Shown one piece after another: positions 59,829 to 64,000 of a stretch of DNA of 64,000 nucleotides; position 1 is the stretch's first letter, and each line of letters starts with the position of its first letter. Source of the stretch: Protonemura montana (Eukaryota > Arthropoda > Insecta > Plecoptera > Nemouridae). The DNA lies in NCBI GenBank assembly GCA_947568835.1, contig OX387603.1, positions 10,413,943 to 10,477,942 on the forward strand. Reading direction: 5' to 3'. Below the pieces are notes generated by a model. That model saw nothing but the letters and a program-made list of their open reading frames with translations. It did no database searches and was not told where the DNA came from. The translations under genes and the position numbers were made by a program.

Positions 59829-62800
59829 TAATTAATCAATCTCTAATTAACTACATGCAGCTAGCAATTACATTTTACGCCTCTGTCATTGTCGGCGGTA
59901 ACAAAACACAAACGTGCTGATTATGATAATATACCTCCGTGGAATCTAACAATGATGTTTACAATGGACATTTAATCGAGGAAAACTGAATCTAAAACGG
60001 ATCATGAAAATCTACAATGAGCATCTCTGGTTGGTAGTACAACACATATATTGCTAACGGAATCATTTTTAGGGTTTCAATAAAAATGTTTATGCTAGAA
60101 TCTTACCGCTTAAGCCTGAAGAAAGTTTCTGAAAATTTCCAAAAATACAGAGGCCAGTCATGCGAAATCAGCGCAATTATCGATAGCTAATTTTATTGGC
60201 CAAATTCTTCAAAATCGCCCAGCGTATCGTTATTGTATTGCATAGTATTCACGTTGTGTTGCTATCGTGTAGTATTGGATTGTTATCTTATTGTTCGTGC
60301 TCGTCCCTGCTGCTCGCATCATGAAAGTAATCCACACGAACATTCACATTGCATGTGAGATGATGCAGTCAGTAACTAGCATCGAGTAAACATCTTACCT
60401 TTAGCTTTGTTGTTGTAAAAACACATTTTTCTAGCCATTTTCCTATTTTCCATTTAAAAAAAAAAAAAAATTTTATTTGAAATTTACCATTGTACCATTC
60501 AAATTTTCATCTTAGGGCGTTAGAAAGGAAGATCTTCGTAGCTGCAAAATAACACTTCCAAGGTGTTACTTCCACGAGCAACATTATTTCAAGCAATAAG
60601 GCTTCAACACGTGATAAAGGTTGTGGCCATCATATTTAAGAAACTATGTACATTTAAATAATTTTGATTCGAACTATCGATGCTTGTTTTTCGTTCGGTG
60701 AGGTTAGTTTTAATAAGGATTAATTGAGAGATAACCAACCTCATATGCGTGCAATCTGCGGGAAACCCTCAACGTAACGGTGACTCCATCCCTGGGCGAC
60801 ATCCCCTTTTATCGGTATAGTGGTGTTATCGGTCGGCATTTAATTTTTTTTTGTGAAATACATACGCGCGGAGGCTCACTAATTAAAAACTCAATTTTCG
60901 CGCAATGCCTCGCACTGCGAAACGCACGTTACCTCACCCAGTATGTGCATGCGTTGCGTGTTGCCGCGTTGATGGTGGAGCCATCGCTCTCAAGGCGGTC
61001 ATGCAAATTCGGCGGTGGTGGCTGTTGGCCGTCGCCTGACCATTTCGTGGCTCGACGTGCGTTTCGGCCGATGCACACATAATCGGTTGTTTCTAGGAAT
61101 TCTCCCGAATCGCACCGACGACTCCCACGGGGGGGCGTTTGGACACATCGTCGGTACTATCTCGGTGTAACTGGTTTTTATAGGTATTTTTTTCTTGACA
61201 TTGCGTTATGGAAATTAAATTTGGTGCCTTTTTTGTTGGTTGTGACTTTAAGTTTCAAGACTATTCTGCTTCGAAATGTTGGTCGGTATTCGTAAAAGCC
61301 CGTGTTTTCTTACGTCGAGATTTGTGGAGGTGCTGGCTGCAAAACTGGTCCATTCAGTGAGCCAATTCAAAGTCTTCCAGAGCCATTTTTGATACAGAGG
61401 TTTTTGGAATTGTATTTCCTCTCAGGGGCTTGACTTACTATAAAGCATGGAACTTTGAGCTTCTTTGATCTAAAATGACTGTATACCAAATGCAGCATTG
61501 TGGTTGAGGTTTGGGCGTGGTCGAGCGACGTGGTAGCTCCAATACCGCCGTTGTACCGTTCCTGGCGGTAAGGTCTCTGGACAAAATCGGGAATGCTACG
61601 AGCATATTGGAAACATAGTAACCCAGTAGTTTTAATGTATAAAATAACGCATACAATTCATCTGGCCGACTTTATTTTACGGTCGCTATGTCTAAGTTGA
61701 AGAAGCTTAATGTGAAGATTCCTTTTAGCACCAATTGTCAGCCTCAAATTTCAACACGTGGTTTACAAATCATAAGTACAGTAAAAAAACTTTCCAAACT
61801 GTCGGGCGTTATAATTTGATCAAAACTTCTCTAATGAAATTGTCGCAAATGCTTATACTTAGCGGAACTAGTAAAGACGAACAGAAAATGTTCTCGGAAT
61901 CGTCCACTTCTAGTGAATCGTTTTTTTCCTTACCGCCGGTGATACGGCTGAAAGAAAACCCCAACTATAATCACACTGTTTTTGATGCGGGACCCGTCTC
62001 CCTCTCCACCTACGTGCGTGCATTGCCACGCTTTTCACGAGGCGCCGGCCACGTGGTTTTTTCGGCGCCACGGGGACACGCTCTCGCACTCTGTCGCCCG
62101 CGTTTCGAAACTGTGCCCCCCTGCTCTGCCCCCCTCCCCGCTGCGCCGAGATCTTCCCGGATTGATCTCTTGCTCTTCGTGGGCGCACAGCGAGGGCGCC
62201 CGGGGGGACGGGGAGACGAGCATATTGATCGGCGGGGTGCGGACCCAGGCCTCGCCGAAAGAGACTTCTTTTCGTTTCGAGGTCGAGGAACTCGCACGTG
62301 TGTTCGCTATTGAACATCTTATCACCTTGGCGGGGACAGGGACGCGCGAACTGCTGTAATTATGCATGGAGATTATGATCGTATGTCCTGAAGGAGTGAT
62401 TGGGTGTTGAATCCTGAATCCTGGAGGAGTGACTGAAATTTAATTAGATTTTGTTTTCATATTTCTTATTTCAAGGTCACAAACTCCGCTCTTCGATTAC
62501 ATTGCTTTGAATTCCTTGATAGTGCTTATGCTGGCATACCGGGCAGCGAAATGCGAAACAAATATCTTCTTTCTAGATTCGGTAAATAAAATAGACAGCG
62601 CGATGTCTGGAGGACTTTGCCGAATTGGAAGAACAAATTAAATCCTTGATCTTCGGTGTTCGAAAACTTGGTTTTCTATGCGATCAAGCAAGGGAACAGG
62701 ATTGCAGAATAATTCTTAATTTAAGTCACCCCACACGCTTAATCGCTTGAAATATTGGCAAGCAAGAAAGCTTAGATATTTACGAGATGCCATCGTTCCT

Positions 62801-63699
62801 TAATTTGACGCCAGCACCCTCGGACTCTCCAGTCAAATGCACCCGGGGTCACTTAGGGCGATCCGACCCCTGCGATGGCTGTCAAGTTGCACCCTCTTCG
62901 ACGTCTTGGTCGGGCCTCGCTCAAGGAAGTGCGCGCTCGCCCAGGATAGAGGGATAGGGGAGATTGACCTTGGCACCCCCCAAACGAGCGACCCCCTGGC
63001 AGGGGCGCAATCGATACTGGGGGCCAATTAGCGCTCGGGAGATTCTCACCGACTTTCTCGACGTCGCTGTTGTGCGATCGCTTGGGTTTCTTGGTGCTTT
63101 GTAGATAGCTTTTGATCAAGTTTAAGTCACCTTAGTTTTTTATTTTAATGCATCCGATTTCCTTAATGGCATACCAATGGCATCGAATTGGCACGCTGTC
63201 ACTCGTTCTTACGATTGGTTCAAGATCATTTTAATTCTGATTTACCTGTGCGCTACGAAGAGGACCCATGAGTCCCAAGAGGAAGCCAATTTTGAAACTG
63301 CACGCTTCAACCGTGTTTTATCTCTTAAATAGGTTCCGTTAATTCCTTGCACGAATATAGGATCAACTAGGGGCTCGAACGAGCCCGCATTTTTCTAAGG
63401 TTTTGTCATGGAATTATACACCGTTCATTAAGGGATCATACTTTTCCGAGAGAGTCACCACCGGTAGTTTTAGAGTAACGTATGGGCCAACTGTTATGTT
63501 TTTAAACACTACAAATCATCTCCTCTGATGTCCGCCATTTTCCTTATGCTCTAAAGCTTTTGTCACGCTAAAAGGGGTTGTTTTTCGATAACGTGTCTAC
63601 CAATATTAGCAACATTTGAATTTTTTTAGAAACTTAAAACATATTTTGATATCCCGCTACTAAATTCATAGCTGAAATATCATTTGTGAGTTGGTAGCA

Positions 63700-63831
63700 A
63701 TGCTAGGGGCTTTCCTTTGCCTGGTATCTTCCCTCGCAGGCTGGACTGTAGACAGTGCGTGTCCAGATAAGACAGATCGCTTCACGTATGTTGTACCTTG
63801 TGTACAACAACCCGAGAAGGAACACCCTTAA
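63700..63831 (+). CDS. Short ORF with signal-peptide-like N-terminus
   Basis: ATG at 63700 gives 43 codons ending at TAA (63829-63831). The start MLGAFLCLVSSLAGWTVDSA has a hydrophobic core and a small-residue cleavage-like site, and two cysteines follow (ACPDKTD and VPCVQQ). It could be a small secreted peptide or part of an exon, since CTCGCAG inside it also resembles an acceptor. Frames of this length are frequent by chance, and no family is recognised. Confidence 0.15.
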   Translation: MLGAFLCLVSSLAGWTVDSACPDKTDRFTYVVPCVQQPEKEHP

Positions 63832-64000
63832 CAAGTCGGAAAATTCTTAGATTCTCAGCAACGGAAGCGGTTATCTTAATTTAGCATCCCATTATACTTC
63901 CTCTGAACGGATAGATTGCTTTTGACAAGATAATTGTCATCGAGCCCATATGACAACAGCGGGTTGTAAAAAAACATGAGCCTGTTGTATAATCGCCGGT

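Larger units (their letters stand above)
56915..64000 (+). other. Imp intron, to the right edge
   Basis: Intron sequence following both the 48-nt exon and the alternative first exon. It contains a 5S-derived SINE copy, CpG-rich patches at about 60.9-61.15, 61.98-62.33 and 62.84-63.03 kb with overlapping frames on both strands, and a short signal-peptide-like frame at 63700. No RRM2 or KH exon is seen. Confidence 0.5.

Noticed and set aside
5592-62300. More than ten CACGTG E-boxes
   Set aside because: A six-base word is expected about 15 times in 64 kb, so the overall number is background. Only the 12-base palindrome at 55999-56010 and the one inside the 5.3-5.7 kb island were kept as context.
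61735-62313. 192-codon + strand frame
   Set aside because: It starts at a TTG and not an ATG, crosses from AT-rich into CpG-rich sequence, and is opposed by similar frames on the minus strand.

Overview
The window looks like nuclear genomic DNA from an arthropod, most likely an insect. Genes are split into small exons with GT-AG introns, the background is AT-rich with scattered GC/CpG-rich patches, and SINEs, foldback MITEs and microsatellites are present. There are no bacterial-style operons, ribosome binding sites or long single-exon genes. The two recognisable proteins are closest to insect-type sequences as I know those families. I cannot name the species.

Layout. (1) Positions 1-1100 hold the end of a 6-phosphogluconate dehydrogenase gene (Pgd, + strand): the 3' part of its last intron, which carries a long foldback element, then the last coding exon (428-547) and the 3'UTR with a poly(A) signal. 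(2) About 1.1-26.9 kb is intergenic or unassigned. It holds several degenerate tandem repeats, MITE copies, a CpG-rich promoter-like island (5.34-5.72 kb), and a few short candidate first exons that I cannot assign. The best of these is a 44-codon open reading frame ending on a consensus donor at 24342-24473. (3) About 27.1 kb to the end of the window is the 5' half of an IGF2BP/Imp RNA-binding protein gene (+ strand). Exon 1 (27393-27567) encodes most of RRM1, exon 2 (36286-36352) finishes RRM1, and a 48-nt exon (41594-41641) is a probable in-frame cassette. All later exons (RRM2 if present, and the KH domains) lie beyond the right edge.

The most interesting point is a second, downstream candidate first coding exon of Imp at 56805-56914. 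It has an upstream in-frame stop, an acidic 36-residue N-terminus and a donor ending in the same phase (2) as exons 2 and 3, and it follows about 3.6 kb of CpG-rich sequence. If real, one locus makes an RRM1-containing protein from a 27.1 kb promoter and an RRM1-less protein with a different acidic N-terminus from a promoter about 29 kb downstream. The linker between RRM1 and the rest would also be adjustable by the 48-nt cassette.

The repeats comprise two good copies and one fragment of a 5S-rRNA-derived SINE, one tRNA-derived SINE, two MITE families, three degenerate tandem arrays, and unusually long poly(G) tracts that mostly lie on the + strand. I found no rRNA or functional tRNA gene, no CRISPR array and no intact transposon coding region.
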